The notes under the pieces: generated by a model | Database searches by the model: none | Seen by the model: only the letters and a program-made list of their open reading frames with translations | What the model was told of the DNA's origin: nothing | Source: Candidatus Polarisedimenticola svalbardensis | GTDB taxonomy: Bacteria > Acidobacteriota > Polarisedimenticolia > Polarisedimenticolales > Polarisedimenticolaceae | Reading direction: 5' to 3' | Assembly: GCA_014764515.1 (NCBI GenBank) | Contig: JACXWD010000008.1 | Span: 27,617-91,616 of the forward strand | DNA length: 64,000 bases | Shown here: one piece after another, positions 33,404 through 42,520 of the stretch | How positions within the stretch are numbered: the stretch's first letter is position 1 | Layout of the letters: each line of letters starts with the position of its first letter | Translations under genes and position numbers: made by a program

Positions 33404-34789
33404 ATGAACCGCCGCGCCGATCTTCACTCGGTTGCGGACCAGGCGGCCGATTTCCTGGAATCCCTTGCCCATCGCCATATCACCGGGACGGGTACACCGG
33501 AGTCGCTGCTCCGGGCCATGGACAGGCCGTTCCCGGAAAGCGGCTCCCCTGCCTCCCAGGTCATACGGGACCTGGTGGCCGATGTAGAGGAAGGTCTGAC
33601 AGGAAGCGCCGGCCCCCGCTATTTCGGGTTCGTCACCGGGGGAGCTACTCCTGCAGGGTTGATGGCCGACTGGCTCACATCGACCTGGGACCAGAACGCT
33701 CAGGTCTACGCCACCTCCCCGGCCGCAGCGGCGGCGGAAACCATCGTGGCGCGCTGGATCGTGGAACTGCTGGGGCTGCCTGCAGGATCCTCGGTGGGCT
33801 TCGTCACCGGCTGCCAGATGGCCAATTTCACCGCCCTGTTGTGCGCCAGAAACACGGTGCTGGAACGTGCCGGCTGGGATCTGGCCAAGAACGGCCTGTT
33901 CGGCGCACCGCCGGTTACGGTTCTCATGAGCGATTGCGGCCACGGCACCGTCCATTCGGCCCTCCGCATGATCGGTGTCGGTTCGGACCAGATCCTTGAA
34001 ATCCCTTCCGATTCCGAAGGGCGACTGAAGCTGGATGCCCTTGAAGACGCGATCCATAACGCATCTGGGCGGCCTATGATCCTCTCCCTCCAGGCAGGGA
34101 ACGTCAATACCGGAGCGTTCGAGCCGGTAGGCGCCGTGGCCGACCTTGTGAAGAAGGAGAATGCCTGGATCCATGTGGACGGCGCCTTCGGACTGTGGGC
34201 CGCCGTATCCCCTGATCTGGCCCGACACCTGGTCGGATTGGATCGCGCCGACTCCTGGGCCACCGACGCCCACAAGTGGCTCAACGTTCCGTACGATTCC
34301 GGCATCGTGATCCTGAAAGATCCCAAGCGACACCGCACCCTCAAGACCAGTCGCTGCGACTACGCCGGCGTAGAATCGGCGGACAGGCGGGACGGCTCCA
34401 CATGGAGCCCCGAGAACTCGCGGCGGGCCAGGGCGTTCGTGCTATACGCCCTGCTGCGGGAGCTGGGCCGATCCGGTGTGCGGGAGATGGTGGAACGGTG
34501 CTGTTCCCTGGCTCGCAAGTTCGCCGAGGGCGTCTCACACGTTGAACAGCTCACGGTGTTGAACGAGGTGGTCCTGAACCAGGTTCTGATCGCTATCAAC
34601 CTGCCGGGCCACGGCGACAAAGTAGCGCTTCACGATGAAGTAGCCTCACGGATACAATCGGAGGGAAGATGCTGGCTGGGAACGACTACCTGGAAAGGGA
34701 GGCCGGCTCTACGGGTATCGGTCTGCAACTGGTCCACAACTGAAGAGGACATCGAGACAGCTCTGGGCGCACTGAGACGGACTGTATAA
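33404..34789 (+). CDS. Group II PLP-dependent amino acid decarboxylase family protein
   Basis: About 461 residues from ATG at 33404; a TTG at 33389 is an alternative and no strong Shine-Dalgarno is seen. The aromatic amino acid decarboxylase pattern is present: GPRYFGFVTGGATPAGLMADWLTSTWDQNAQVY, SSVGFVTGCQMANFTALLCAR, HVDGAFGLWAAVSPD and the PLP lysine in DSWATDAHKWLNVPYDSGIV. Related enzymes decarboxylate aromatic amino acids, glutamate or diaminobutyrate; the substrate here is unknown. It is cytoplasmic. Preceded by two small membrane proteins and followed by an exported hypothetical protein. Confidence 0.88.
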   Translation: MNRRADLHSVADQAADFLESLAHRHITGTGTPESLLRAMDRPFPESGSPASQVIRDLVADVEEGLTGSAGPRYFGFVTGGATPAGLMADWLTSTWDQNAQVYATSPAAAAAETIVARWIVELLGLPAGSSVGFVTGCQMANFTALLCARNTVLERAGWDLAKNGLFGAPPVTVLMSDCGHGTVHSALRMIGVGSDQILEIPSDSEGRLKLDALEDAIHNASGRPMILSLQAGNVNTGAFEPVGAVADLVKKENAWIHVDGAFGLWAAVSPDLARHLVGLDRADSWATDAHKWLNVPYDSGIVILKDPKRHRTLKTSRCDYAGVESADRRDGSTWSPENSRRARAFVLYALLRELGRSGVREMVERCCSLARKFAEGVSHVEQLTVLNEVVLNQVLIAINLPGHGDKVALHDEVASRIQSEGRCWLGTTTWKGRPALRVSVCNWSTTEEDIETALGALRRTV

Positions 34790-34850
34790 CTGAGCCCGGA
34801 TCGCAACAATGGATGATACGAAATCGTACCCACAACCGAGGCAGGACATT

Positions 34851-35627
34851 ATGCGAAAACTGATTATCGTTCTCCTCGCCCTTGCCATGGCAACGTCAGC
34901 GGCAACCGCGAAGAAAAACAAAAAGTCCGGCAAGGAAGACATCTCGGTCCTGCGCTACCTCCTCCTGACCGAGGGGGCGGTGCGAACCACGGCCACCGCG
35001 GCGGAAAAGGATGGTGAGCCGATCTGGAACTCGGTGAACACCACCACGATCCTTCCGAAGGAGTCCATCGAGTACATCCCCGTGACCCCCAGGCGAACGG
35101 TTCGGAAGATCGAGCTTCCCGGCGGCGAGGTCCGGGAATCGGACATCACCCGATTCCAGTGGACCAAAGACGTCATCAGCTGCCGGTTCGCCTACGCTCT
35201 CGGTGACGATGAGAAGGTACTGGATGAGTGCAAATTCATCGAACTGGAAGGGCCGGTAGAACTGGATCATTCCTGGGAGTTCCACTCCACACGTCTTGAA
35301 CCGGAACCTCCCCTGGCTTCCGGCCTGGCCTTCGATTACCGCGGCCGGATCGGCAGCGCCGAGCTGGGGCTGAGCTTCGGCGAATCCAGTTACACCGGCT
35401 GCCTTACCATCACCACCTCCGGCCGGACCACAACCACCGAAGGCGACACCTGTGCCGACGGCACAACCGTGAGCGCCGGCACCGTGGAATCCACATCCAC
35501 CCGCTGGTATTGCCCCGGCGTGGGACCGCTCAAGGAAGTCACTTCAGTCCGCCTTAAAACCGCCGACAAGCTGTGTACCGAGTACCGCTACGTGGAGATG
35601 TTGCAGTCCATCGAGATCCCGGAGTAA
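34851..35627 (+). CDS. Exported hypothetical protein, 258 aa
   Basis: ATG at 34851 starts a clear signal peptide (RKLIIVLLALAMATSAATA) and is preferred to the ORF-track ATG at 34809. The mature part begins with a lysine-rich stretch (KKNKKSGKED) and has a beta-rich body with six cysteines (SCRFAY, ECKFIEL, GCLTIT, DTCADG, WYCPGVG, LCTEYRY), suggesting disulfides in the periplasm. A Thr/Ser-rich segment (TTSGRTTTTEGDT) is also visible. No family is recognised. It overlaps the M28 peptidase start (TAATG). Confidence 0.75.
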   Translation: MRKLIIVLLALAMATSAATAKKNKKSGKEDISVLRYLLLTEGAVRTTATAAEKDGEPIWNSVNTTTILPKESIEYIPVTPRRTVRKIELPGGEVRESDITRFQWTKDVISCRFAYALGDDEKVLDECKFIELEGPVELDHSWEFHSTRLEPEPPLASGLAFDYRGRIGSAELGLSFGESSYTGCLTITTSGRTTTTEGDTCADGTTVSAGTVESTSTRWYCPGVGPLKEVTSVRLKTADKLCTEYRYVEMLQSIEIPE

Positions 35628-36610
35628 TGGCCGGTTTCCCTACACGGCCAGTGATCCGAATCGCTTCGGCGGTACTGATCGTCCTGCTGATCGGCGTATT
35701 CGGGCTGAAATGCGCCATCAACCAGTCCGTAGTCGGGTCTGATCCGAGAATCCTGGCCACCGACTCCCGTCCCGACGAACTAGAAAGACACGTACGATTC
35801 ATGGCGGAAGATGCCTTTCCCCGAAATTTCAGAAACCCGCTGAAGTTGGATCAGGTAGCCGACTACATCAGGGACCATTTCCTGGCCGCCGGGATCGAAG
35901 CTTACGAGCAGACCTACGAGGTACGTGGATTCACGGCACGAAACATCATCGGGAGGATCGGACCGCAGGATGGACCCCGGATCGTACTGGGGGCCCATTA
36001 CGACATCTGCGGGGACAAACCGGGAGCAGACGACAACGCAAGTGGGGTTGCAGGACTTCTGGAAGCGGCGCGCCTGCTGGCAAGTGCGAATCCGAAAATC
36101 CGGATCGACCTGGTGGCATGGTCCACGGAGGAGCCGCCATTTTTCGGGACACCGGAAATGGGCAGCGCCATCCATGCCGACAGCCTGAAAGAGAACCAGG
36201 TCGAGGTCAGGGCGATGGTCTGCCTGGAGATGATCGGTTACTTTTCGGATGAGCAACCGGCGCCGTCACCGTTTTTCAAACTGCTGTATCCCTCCACCGG
36301 GAATTTCATATTGATCGCCGGGAGATGGCAGGATCGAGACCTGGTCGGGAAGGTCAAACGGAGTTTCCAGGGCATCTCCGGCCTTGAAACGGAAAGCTAT
36401 TGTGGGCCTACCGGAATCGGCACCGACCTCTCCGATCATCGCAATTACTGGGCCGCCGGCTACCCCGCCGTCATGGTGACCGACACCGCTTTCATCCGGA
36501 ACAGGAACTACCATACCGAACAGGACACTTCCGACTCCCTGGACTACAGGCGGATGGCCCAGGCGGTGGACGGCGTGGTGAACGCCGTGCTTCATCTGGC
36601 GGAGGACTGA
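35627..36610 (+). CDS. M28 family zinc metallopeptidase, membrane-anchored
   Basis: 327 residues from ATG at 35627, which overlaps the previous stop; GGAG lies just upstream. One N-terminal membrane segment (IRIASAVLIVLLIGVFGLKCA) anchors the protein with the catalytic domain in the periplasm. M28 ligands are visible: VLGAHYDICGDKPGADDNASGVAGLLEAARLL (His, bridging Asp), AWSTEEPPFFGTPEMGS (catalytic Glu and ligand Glu) and GIGTDLSDHRNYW (Asp/His). The family includes aminopeptidases and glutaminyl cyclases. The substrate is unknown. Confidence 0.9.
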   Translation: MAGFPTRPVIRIASAVLIVLLIGVFGLKCAINQSVVGSDPRILATDSRPDELERHVRFMAEDAFPRNFRNPLKLDQVADYIRDHFLAAGIEAYEQTYEVRGFTARNIIGRIGPQDGPRIVLGAHYDICGDKPGADDNASGVAGLLEAARLLASANPKIRIDLVAWSTEEPPFFGTPEMGSAIHADSLKENQVEVRAMVCLEMIGYFSDEQPAPSPFFKLLYPSTGNFILIAGRWQDRDLVGKVKRSFQGISGLETESYCGPTGIGTDLSDHRNYWAAGYPAVMVTDTAFIRNRNYHTEQDTSDSLDYRRMAQAVDGVVNAVLHLAED

Positions 36611-36615
36611 GCCCT

Positions 36616-37635
36616 ATGAAGCCGACAACCGCTGAAGAAATCCTGAGCCTGCTGGATGCGCCGTTCACGTCCACCGCAGTAGGGGCCGCTCTAGAATTCG
36701 GCCTGTTCTGGTTGTTGGACGAAAATCCGATGGATCGGAACGGAATAGCCGAGGCACTGAAGCTACCCAGGGTCCGTTGCGGGTACTGGCTGCAACTGCT
36801 CGTGGGGGCCGGCCTGCTGGAGGAGAGCCCCCAGGGCTATGAACCCTCCCCTGCTGCCCGGCAGGCGATACTTCAGGAGTTCAGTCCTCAATCCTGGTCC
36901 CTGCTGGCCCAGGAGGCTCGCGAGAGGCTACCCGGGCTTTGCGACCTCCCGGCCCAGCTCCGCGCGAACCACCTTTCCCGGGAAAATCTGCCTTCGGCGT
37001 ACGTCACCCGGATGTCCTCCGACCTGGATCAGGCCCGCCGCTTCACCCGCATGCTGTATGAGCTGCATCAGGAACTTGCGGACCAGGTGACCGGAAGACT
37101 GGACATGACCGGAGTAAAGCGTCTTATGGACCTGGGAGGAGGGTCCGGAGTGATCGCTTCGGCGCTGGCCAGACGGCACCAGGAGCTCGAAATCCTTGTA
37201 GTGGACATTGAGAACGTCTGCATCGCCGGCCATGAGCTGGCTACTCAAGACCGGATGGAGGATCGACTCACCTTCCAGGCAGTGGATTTCGCGAAGGAGG
37301 CCCTGCCATCCGGTTTTGACATGATCCTGGAATGCGACGTCGATATCTACAGCGACGAACTGTTCCGCAAGGTATTCGATGCCCTGGTTCCTGGGGGGCG
37401 GTTTGTCATCGTGGACCAGCTCGCCCCTGGAGACGGCATCGCGCCACCGTCCAGGGTGCACTGGGCGCTGGATGGGTCCCTGCACGATCCTGAGTTCATG
37501 TTCCCTACGGCGGCAAGGATCGGGCGCCACCTCAAGAACGCCGGCTTCCAGAACCTCTCCCAGACACCACTCGCCATCACCGGCCCCGACGATCGCTTCA
37601 CCGAAGGGATGATCCTGACCGAAGCCTGTCGATGA
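36616..37635 (+). CDS. SAM-dependent O-methyltransferase-like protein
   Basis: The ORF-track start runs back into the M28 gene; ATG at 36616 with GGAGG upstream gives 339 residues. An N-terminal winged-helix dimerisation part (LDAPFTSTAVGAALEFGLFWLLDENPMDRNGIAEALKL) is followed by a Rossmann methyltransferase domain: KRLMDLGGGSGVIASALARRHQELEILVVDIENV and LVPGGRFVIVDQLAPGDG. This layout is that of the Methyltransf_2 family (caffeate OMT, hydroxyneurosporene or TcmN-type enzymes). The substrate is unknown. It lies five bases after the M28 gene. Confidence 0.86.
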   Translation: MKPTTAEEILSLLDAPFTSTAVGAALEFGLFWLLDENPMDRNGIAEALKLPRVRCGYWLQLLVGAGLLEESPQGYEPSPAARQAILQEFSPQSWSLLAQEARERLPGLCDLPAQLRANHLSRENLPSAYVTRMSSDLDQARRFTRMLYELHQELADQVTGRLDMTGVKRLMDLGGGSGVIASALARRHQELEILVVDIENVCIAGHELATQDRMEDRLTFQAVDFAKEALPSGFDMILECDVDIYSDELFRKVFDALVPGGRFVIVDQLAPGDGIAPPSRVHWALDGSLHDPEFMFPTAARIGRHLKNAGFQNLSQTPLAITGPDDRFTEGMILTEACR

Positions 37636-37685
37636 ACAGAATAAAGTCAACTGTCGTGTGATACTTAGAGACAGGGAGGCATCCA

Positions 37686-38285
37686 GTGAAAACCATCCGT
37701 ACCGGAGCCCTGTTCGCCCTTCTTGGAATACTCCTCGGACCTGTGTTGCTCAACCTGGTCGGTTTTATCTTGCCGTTCCTCTCGATGGCTGTGGACTCGG
37801 TCGATGCGGCCACAGGCGGCCGGGAACTGTTGATCCAGGCCAGACGGTTTGTTGCTCCGACATCGATCCTGTTCGTTATCGCCGCGTGGCTTCTGACGCC
37901 GGCTGAACCGAAGGAAAACCGCAGCCTGTTTGCATTCAGGATGATGGCTCGATTCTCTGCCGTGGCCTGGCTTGGGGTTTCCATCCTGATCATGCTCCGT
38001 ATCGACGTTCGTCAGTACAGTTCGATAGCGTTCACCGCCCTGGCCCTGTTCGGCCTTCTCCAGCTTGCCAGGATCTGCCGGAACCTGGGACACCGTCGTT
38101 TGGCCGCCGTCACGGTGGTCGCTCTGGTGGCAGGCGGGACCACCGGGCTGCTGCCTTCCCCCGACATCAATTCGCCGTCATCCCTCATGCTGTGGAGTAC
38201 CGCTTGGACGGCTCTCACTGTCGCCGCCACCGTGGCGGTGATCGTGGTTCTCATCCGGCTTCGCAGGATCCCGGCCAGCCCATGA
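37686..38285 (+). CDS. Membrane protein, 199 aa
   Basis: Starts at GTG 37686 with GGGAGG upstream. About six hydrophobic segments are visible (TGALFALLGILLGPVLLNLVGFILPFL, PTSILFVIAAWLL, FSAVAWLGVSILIMLRI, SIAFTALALFGLLQLA, LAAVTVVALVAGGTTGLL, AWTALTVAATVAVIVVLIRL). No family is recognised. The GTGTGATACT string at 37655-37664 could be an extended -10. Its stop overlaps the ATG of the methyltransferase gene by four bases. Confidence 0.78.
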   Translation: MKTIRTGALFALLGILLGPVLLNLVGFILPFLSMAVDSVDAATGGRELLIQARRFVAPTSILFVIAAWLLTPAEPKENRSLFAFRMMARFSAVAWLGVSILIMLRIDVRQYSSIAFTALALFGLLQLARICRNLGHRRLAAVTVVALVAGGTTGLLPSPDINSPSSLMLWSTAWTALTVAATVAVIVVLIRLRRIPASP

Positions 38286-38917
38286 ACATCCAGGACGAGA
38301 TGGACCGGATCTACCGGGACAAGCCGCTGGACGACATACCCTGGGTTCAGAACGATCCGCCTAGAATCCTGGCCGATCTGGTTGAGTCGGGGATGATCGC
38401 TCCCTGCCCCACTGCGGATCTGGGTTGCGGCGCCGGCGGTTACGCCGTCTGGCTGGCCCGGAAAGGTTTCAAAGTCACCGGGTTCGACTGTTCCGGAGAA
38501 GCGATCAGCCACGCCGAGGGGCTGGCATCGGAACAGGGACTGCCCTGCCGTTTCGAGGTGGCCGATCTCACCAGGCCGCTGGATATTCACCAACCGCAAT
38601 TTGATTTCGTTTACCACTGGGCCCTGCTGCACCACCTGTTCCCTGAACATCGACAGGCGTTCGCAGGCAACGTGGAGCGGATGCTGAAGCCGGGCGGGAA
38701 GCACCTGTGCATGTGCTTCAGCGAGGAAGACACCGGGTTTGAAGGCTCAGGGAAGTATCGCAAGACTCCTCTGGGGACCACGCTGTATTTCTCATCGGAA
38801 CAGGAGATCCGGGACCTGTTCGAACCGGGCTTCAGGAACCTGGATCTCTACACCACCGAAATCCCCGGCAAGCACAGCCCCCACAGTGCGGTGGTGGCGT
38901 GGATGGAGAAGTCATAG
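38282..38917 (+). CDS. Class I SAM-dependent methyltransferase
   Basis: ATG at 38282 overlaps the previous stop (ATGA) and gives 211 residues. Motif I is TADLGCGAGGYAVWLARKGFKVTGFDCSGEAI, motif II FDFVYHWALLHHL and motif III LKPGGKHLCMCFSEED. The start (YRDKPLDDIPWVQNDPP) and size resemble the thiopurine/tellurite methyltransferase group (Methyltransf_25), but the substrate cannot be assigned. It is cytoplasmic and coupled to an integral membrane protein. Confidence 0.88.
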   Translation: MNIQDEMDRIYRDKPLDDIPWVQNDPPRILADLVESGMIAPCPTADLGCGAGGYAVWLARKGFKVTGFDCSGEAISHAEGLASEQGLPCRFEVADLTRPLDIHQPQFDFVYHWALLHHLFPEHRQAFAGNVERMLKPGGKHLCMCFSEEDTGFEGSGKYRKTPLGTTLYFSSEQEIRDLFEPGFRNLDLYTTEIPGKHSPHSAVVAWMEKS

Positions 38918-38966
38918 TCTCGGTAGTTTCAGGTTACAATCTACGCACCACACGGGAGGGAGACGC

Positions 38967-39401
38967 ATGGGGAAGCGCCCTCATTGGAGCATTGACTACC
39001 GCAAGGGATTGATCGGCGCCATCTCTGCGGTGCCTTTTCTCATCGGGTTCTGGTATTTCTTCCGACCATTTCCGCGGTGGCCGACGACTATTGGCCTGCC
39101 GCTGGGGATCCTGGTCGGCTGCCTGCGGACCTCGGGGATGAAGGTCGATCCGGCCAGATTCCTGGAATGCAGTGACGAGCTTGGCCTGCGGCAGGCGTAC
39201 TTTGCCAGCCCGGCCGGCACCTGGGCGATGTACCTGAGCTATATCGCCTGGCTGGCAGGCCCTGGCCTGATCGTCTTTCAGCAGAGCGATTTCGGAGCTG
39301 CCTTCGGCCTGCTGGTATTCCAGGAATGCAGCGAGCTGTTCGCCCTTCCCGGCAAGAAACTTCTTTCCGAAACCGTTCCGTCCCAGGAGATGGGGACATG
39401 A
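38967..39401 (+). CDS. Small membrane protein, 144 aa
   Basis: ATG at 38967 has GGGAGGG upstream; the longer ORF-track start lies in the previous gene. The 144 residues contain about three hydrophobic segments (LIGAISAVPFLIGFWYFF, TIGLPLGILVGCL, WAMYLSYIAWLAGPGLIVF). A TACAAT box at 38935-38940 could be a -10 element. No family is recognised. It overlaps the next gene (ATGA), whose product is a one-helix membrane protein with a coiled-coil-like tail. Confidence 0.72.
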   Translation: MGKRPHWSIDYRKGLIGAISAVPFLIGFWYFFRPFPRWPTTIGLPLGILVGCLRTSGMKVDPARFLECSDELGLRQAYFASPAGTWAMYLSYIAWLAGPGLIVFQQSDFGAAFGLLVFQECSELFALPGKKLLSETVPSQEMGT

Positions 39402-39730
39402 ACAGCCGGATCATCCTCATGGCCGTCCTCGGCCTGGGGCTGCTCCTGCTGATTTCCATGTGGCCGATGGTGGTCCGGAGGTTCTTCCGGGGAGTGGAGG
39501 ATCGGTCCGCCGGGAACCGGGCAAGGAGGGAACTGGAATCCGGCTCCGCTGAGGGGATCCTGGCGGAGGTCGACTCCCGGATCGCCGAGCAACAGGAATT
39601 GGTGGACAAGTACACCGAAGGGCCGGCCGACCTGCTGCAGGCAGCCCGGCGGGAACTGCGGGAACTCAAGAGCTACCGGGAGCGGGTGATCCACGAGGCC
39701 CGGGAGCGAGGCCTGGACATTCCGGACTAG
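39398..39730 (+). CDS. Single-pass membrane protein with coiled-coil-like tail, 110 aa
   Basis: ATG at 39398 overlaps the previous stop. An N-terminal membrane helix (IILMAVLGLGLLLLISMWPMVV) is followed by a charged region with heptad-like spacing (ILAEVDSRIAEQQELVDKY, LLQAARRELRELKSYRERVIHEARERG), probably a cytoplasmic coiled coil. No family is recognised. It ends four bases inside the convergent gene at 39727. Confidence 0.72.
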   Translation: MNSRIILMAVLGLGLLLLISMWPMVVRRFFRGVEDRSAGNRARRELESGSAEGILAEVDSRIAEQQELVDKYTEGPADLLQAARRELRELKSYRERVIHEARERGLDIPD

Positions 39731-40332
39731 CTATCCGGTTCCTTCTCGTACGCCGATCCGATACGGCACAGGCCGTGGAGTGATGCGGCGAAGATCGAAT
39801 ACAGCCGTTCCAGTTTCCCAAGATCGGCGATGGCGCCGCCCACTTCCAGGACGATTTCGTCTACACCGTCGGGGAATTCGGACTCCCACCACACGCCGGA
39901 GTCCCGGACGTACAGGTGGGCTTCCGGCTCCTGAAGGAGCAGTTCCCGGAGGCGCGGGTCATCGAACAGGTCCTTGACCTTGTCCTCGTCACTGCCCCGG
40001 ATCCTAAAGTGGTCGTCGAAGGAGGAGTCCCCTACTTCCACGTCCTGGCCGCCGAACACCGCGGAAACGTCATCCCACATGGAGGCTTTGAATACGTTGA
40101 AACGGAAGCCGTCCGGGTTGATGTACGGAGCCCTCAGACGGGTGTGGATATCCTCGTGGGCGTAGGAAGCGTCGGCATGGAGGTCCAGCGTGATGGTCCA
40201 CGGTCCGACCTTGGCCTTCACCGTGTCGAAGCGACCCTCACCCTTTTCCTCGTGGTTGAACCGGCCCCCGATCTCCTCGCTGAGCCGGGTCCAGACCTCT
40301 TTCTCGTGTTCCCTGAAGTTCTTGTTCAGCAT
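39727..40332 (-). CDS. Hypothetical protein, 201 aa
   Basis: ATG at 40332 (MLNKNFREHEKEVWTRLSEEIGG), ten bases after GGAGG, is preferred to the ORF-track start. The protein is soluble and acidic with alternating helix and strand segments (WTITLDLHADASYAHEDIHTRLRAP, FRFNVFKASMWDDVSAVFG, DDPRLRELLLQEPEAHLYVRD, DEIVLEVGGAIADLGKLERLYSIF). A similar layout occurs in uncharacterised proteins annotated only as hypothetical. No catalytic motif is seen. It is monocistronic or shares a promoter region with nothing recognised. Confidence 0.75.
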   Translation of the reverse strand: MLNKNFREHEKEVWTRLSEEIGGRFNHEEKGEGRFDTVKAKVGPWTITLDLHADASYAHEDIHTRLRAPYINPDGFRFNVFKASMWDDVSAVFGGQDVEVGDSSFDDHFRIRGSDEDKVKDLFDDPRLRELLLQEPEAHLYVRDSGVWWESEFPDGVDEIVLEVGGAIADLGKLERLYSIFAASLHGLCRIGSAYEKEPDS

Positions 40333-40375
40333 GACGCCATTTCCTCCGCCCCTGATCCGGGGAACGGGGATTCTA

Positions 40376-42520
40376 TCACCTGCAGACCGACTGGGAACGG
40401 TCGATCTCAACCCCGGCCCCATCGAGCCCTGCAGGCGATTCCACGTCATCCACGTGGCCGGTCAGCAGGAAATAGGCGCTTTCCGCCGGCTGGTCCGCCG
40501 AACCGACCACCATCTGGGTTCTACCGCCCCCCAGGTCGCTCACCCCGGCGTCGCACAGCGGGGTTGCCGGCCCGGAAGAGCCGTGGTCGTAGCCCGGCAG
40601 GGCCGCAAGTCGGCCGAAGTACAGGTTGTAGCGGTCCGCACTGGCCAGGGTGTCGAAGGTGAGGATCAGGTCCCCGGCTCCCCGGGAAACGGCGATACCC
40701 TCAATCTCCCCGGGCCGCGGCTTTTCGGACCCGTACAGGTCCAGCCATGCTCCGTCCAGTTCCACCTGGTAGTTGTCGTTACCCAGGGTGCCGGCCACAG
40801 GGGCCGCCACGACCCGGACGGCGGTTGTGGACAGGTCTTCGTGGGTTACTGCCGGCCAGCGGTAGTGCACAGCCCCGGCGTCCTGGACCGGGTTCACCGT
40901 CACCATGGCGGAGGCCTCCCGCAAGGATGTGACGTCCGGCACCACCAACAGCTCTGCTCCGGCGTAGTCGGAGTTGGAGGCAGGAGCGTTCGGCCCGCCA
41001 CCGCCGACGATCGGGGTGTAGTAGTTCCAGTCGAACGGCGTGTAGTCGTGTCCCGGCGGCGGCCGGAACGCGCCGCTCAGAGACGCTTCCATACGGTAGA
41101 AATCGTCGTTCACCGTTCCGGTTGTGCGGTAGCGCACGCCGGCGATGACGCGGACGATCTCGATCTCGTCGTAATAGTCCGGGAACCCGTCCAGCCGGAA
41201 CTCCTCCTGGCCGGCGCCCAGGGTGATCGAAGCGGTCAGGCCGCCGTCGGCATCGTCAAAGGCCGCCTCCTGGTTCACCGACTGGCCGCCGTTCAGGTCG
41301 GCGAAGGAGATAGGCAGGATCCGTCGCACCCGGCGGAGCAGGCCGTAGTCCACGCCGGTCATGGCGGTGCGGCCGACCGCATCCCCACCGCCCAGGCTCA
41401 CACCTCCAGCGGACTCCCATACCTTCTCACGCAGGATCTGGTAACCGTTGTTGGTGGGATGGATATTGTCGGTTGGGATGCCACCCCGGCAGATCATGCC
41501 GTCGAACCCGGTGCAACTCCCCGGCGGGTTGCCGTCCAGATCCTCCACGGCAAACTCGGCGGCGATCTCGCTGACAGCCACAGGCCGGATCTGGCCCCAG
41601 GCCAGATCCCTGAGAATCTGGTCCATGATCGGAACCCAGGTGCGATGGAACGCCGAGGTAGCCGTTCCGGCGTAGCAGTCCCAGGTCAGGTTGTCGTACA
41701 GGGTGTTCAGGGCGATGTCGGTTCCCGGAACCTCGGTGAGTAGGGCCGACAGGGTTTCCTGAAGGTTCTGCCGGGAGTCCAGGACTTCATCCACCGCCCG
41801 GTTGAGCTCCGCCTGGGTCGGCGCCCCCGCCGGGTCCACGTTGAGCAGGTCGTTCCCGATGATGGAAATGGTGATCTTTTCCGGCTGGTCGGCGATCATG
41901 GCGAACAGATTGTTGTGGTCGGAGGCGCCGTCGTTCACCAGAAGGTCGTCGGTATGTTCCCCCTTCACCGCGTTCTCATCCAGGGACACCGCAGCGGCAG
42001 GCGCCACACATTGCAGACGGTCCCGCACGGCCCGGCTGTACACGAAGTACGGACCGAAGAAATTACATGAGCTCCAGTTGTACGCGATGCTGTCCCCCAG
42101 AGCGGCGAAGCGCAGGGCGCCGCCCTTGAGGTTTGCGATGCCGTTCTCCATGGTGCCGAACCTTGGCATCCCCACAGGGAACCCGAACGGAGTGCTTCCT
42201 TCCGGGTAAAGGTCCTGCCGGGTGCCGGAGAAGCGGTAATCCGGGCCCGGATTGATGTTCAACAGATAACAGCCGTTTCCCGGCGTGAAGGTGTAGTCAC
42301 CGGCTGCGCCGGTGAGGGAAGTCTGGTCCACCGTACCGCCGGCAGCGGGGCTACCGTACAAGGCGACCGGGATCCCCGGGAGGGCCGGTTCACCGGCGTC
42401 ATGGATACCGTTGCCGTTCAGGTCTTCGAACAAGGTCCCTTCAACCGACTGAGCCATCAGCGACGGGACGGCGGCGGCCACGAAGACCAGGGCCAGGAGT
42501 GAGCTCCTGCGACGGATCAT
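40376..42520 (-). CDS. Exported SGNH/GDSL-type hydrolase with SdrD-B-like domain
   Basis: 714 residues with a signal peptide (SSLLALVFVAAAVPSLMAQ). Residues about 25-95 are an SdrD-B/Cna-B-like beta domain (VEGTLFEDLNGNGIHDAGEPALPGIPVALYG), often calcium-binding. The SGNH hydrolase domain follows: RFAALGDSIAYNW (block I Ser), ISIIGNDLLN (block III Asn) and PTDNIHPTNNGYQIL (block V Asp/His). The last ~330 residues are beta-rich repeats of unknown type (LILTFDTLASADRYNLYFGR resembles an FN3-like unit). It is probably an extracellular esterase or acylhydrolase. It overlaps the upstream exported protein gene (ATGA). Confidence 0.83.
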   Translation of the reverse strand: MIRRRSSLLALVFVAAAVPSLMAQSVEGTLFEDLNGNGIHDAGEPALPGIPVALYGSPAAGGTVDQTSLTGAAGDYTFTPGNGCYLLNINPGPDYRFSGTRQDLYPEGSTPFGFPVGMPRFGTMENGIANLKGGALRFAALGDSIAYNWSSCNFFGPYFVYSRAVRDRLQCVAPAAAVSLDENAVKGEHTDDLLVNDGASDHNNLFAMIADQPEKITISIIGNDLLNVDPAGAPTQAELNRAVDEVLDSRQNLQETLSALLTEVPGTDIALNTLYDNLTWDCYAGTATSAFHRTWVPIMDQILRDLAWGQIRPVAVSEIAAEFAVEDLDGNPPGSCTGFDGMICRGGIPTDNIHPTNNGYQILREKVWESAGGVSLGGGDAVGRTAMTGVDYGLLRRVRRILPISFADLNGGQSVNQEAAFDDADGGLTASITLGAGQEEFRLDGFPDYYDEIEIVRVIAGVRYRTTGTVNDDFYRMEASLSGAFRPPPGHDYTPFDWNYYTPIVGGGGPNAPASNSDYAGAELLVVPDVTSLREASAMVTVNPVQDAGAVHYRWPAVTHEDLSTTAVRVVAAPVAGTLGNDNYQVELDGAWLDLYGSEKPRPGEIEGIAVSRGAGDLILTFDTLASADRYNLYFGRLAALPGYDHGSSGPATPLCDAGVSDLGGGRTQMVVGSADQPAESAYFLLTGHVDDVESPAGLDGAGVEIDRSQSVCR